In this document: positions 63,593 to 64,000 of the stretch, piece by piece
Layout of the letters: each line of letters begins with the position of its first letter
Numbering within the stretch: the stretch's first letter is position 1
Source: Hyphomicrobiales bacterium
Lineage (GTDB): Bacteria; Pseudomonadota; Alphaproteobacteria; Rhizobiales; Rhizobiaceae
Length of the DNA: 64,000 bases
Direction of reading: 5' to 3'
Assembly: GCA_900469345.1 (NCBI GenBank)
Contig: UBWZ01000013.1
Coordinates: 1-64,000 of the forward strand
Position numbers and translations under genes: made by a program
Notes under the pieces: generated by a model
The model's input: only the letters and a program-made list of their open reading frames with translations
What the model was told of the DNA's origin: nothing
Database searches by the model: none

Positions 63593-64000
63593 AGCCCGCC
63601 CAAGCGCCGGCTGCGGGACGGCCGCCTCACATCGCCTGGCCCCGCTTCCACCAGGCCGGCTGCCGACAAGATGGAATGCACCAGGCTTGCCGTTGCCGCG
63701 GAATTGCCGGATTTGCGCCAGGCAAGCGAGAGCTGCATGTCGTAGGCTCGCGGCAGCAGGGAGGCGCCGAGAGAGGGCTCCAGTCCGGCCGTCGCCCATT
63801 CCGGCAGGACGGCGAGGTGGCCATGCTCGAGGACGAGATTGGCGATGACCGGTATCGAGTCGATCTCGACGAAAGCGAGTTGCGCCCGCTCGTCTGCGGT
63901 GAGCACATCCTCGATGAACAGCGAAAACTTCTGGCGCAGGCCGCTCTTGAGGCTCGGCAGCGCGATCGGTGCCCCGAGCAGGCTTTCCGGTAAGCGCGCC
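63568..64000 (-). CDS. LysR-type regulator, C-terminal part (runs off the window)
   Basis: The minus-strand frame is open from the window edge to the stop at 63568 (about 143 residues). It reads as the effector-binding domain: PIALPSLKSGLRQKFSLFIE, then FVEIDSIPVIANLVLEHGHL and LAVLPEW, as in LysR regulators. The helix-turn-helix would lie beyond position 64000. The C-terminal Arg-rich tail is encoded in the overlap with the LacI gene. Target and ligand unknown. Confidence 0.8.
   Translation of the reverse strand, partial: ARLPESLLGAPIALPSLKSGLRQKFSLFIEDVLTADERAQLAFVEIDSIPVIANLVLEHGHLAVLPEWATAGLEPSLGASLLPRAYDMQLSLAWRKSGNSAATASLVHSILSAAGLVEAGPGDVRRPSRSRRLGGLQATETQD

Overview
The window looks like part of a Rhizobiaceae-type alphaproteobacterial replicon. 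It is GC-rich and densely coded. It carries a pcaQ-pcaDCHGB cluster with a PcaQ-like box, a DapA-type enzyme closely resembling the rhizobial hydroxyproline-pathway deaminase, an iron-responsive TGA-N9-TCA operator in front of a siderophore receptor, an alphaproteobacterial (GTTC-N7-GTTC-like) SOS box and a LigD of PE-LIG-POL layout. I see no rRNA, tRNA, IS element, phage gene or CRISPR array. The many ABC importers paired with local regulators suggest a catabolic and accessory region, possibly on a chromid or megaplasmid.

Layout. 1-415: a small secreted-peptide gene that has lost its start codon but keeps its terminator. 416-3622 (minus): FadR-type regulator, galactonate-dehydratase-like enzyme and MFS transporter (sugar-acid use). 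3765-8852: DNA-repair block with an SOS-boxed dinB-exonuclease operon (minus), a small conserved protein and ligD (plus). 8863-11238: MocR-type regulator divergent from an EamA exporter. 11308-16957: signal-less PhnD-like protein, polar amino-acid ABC importer and a histidine/phenylalanine ammonia-lyase homologue whose MIO-forming Ala-Ser-Gly triad is missing. 16982-22288 (minus): peptide ABC importer with a fused double ATPase.

22727-28646: DUF2252 protein (minus), then eptA-dgkA-response regulator-sensor kinase, a lipid A phosphoethanolamine module in which DgkA recycles the diacylglycerol made by EptA. 28733-32978: Xaa-Pro-type peptidase facing a D-amino-acid dehydrogenase, a hydroxyproline-type deaminase and a GntR regulator, consistent with catabolism of (hydroxy)proline-containing peptides. 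33172-39222: TonB-dependent siderophore receptor plus ABC importer under an apparent RirA operator. 39360-48168: FAD oxidoreductase, flavin monooxygenase, FadR-type regulator on an apparently leaderless mRNA, gamma-lyase-type PLP enzyme and a carbohydrate-type ABC importer, an unassigned catabolic module.

48187-52883: pcaQ and pcaDCHGB for protocatechuate ring cleavage, with an in-frame TAG at codon 30 of pcaH. 52998-57611: five-gene branched-chain-type ABC importer, probably for the aromatic substrate. 57667-58343: Phd/PIN toxin-antitoxin pair. 58428-59735: MurA-like enzyme with Asp in place of the catalytic Cys. 59874-62467: modABC molybdate importer. 62570-64000: LacI regulator and the C-terminal part of a LysR regulator.

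The observations most worth following are the triad-less ammonia-lyase homologue, the pcaH nonsense codon, the leaderless FadR transcript with its operator inside the promoter spacer, the unassigned 39.4-48.2 kb module and the SOS-boxed polymerase-exonuclease operon.
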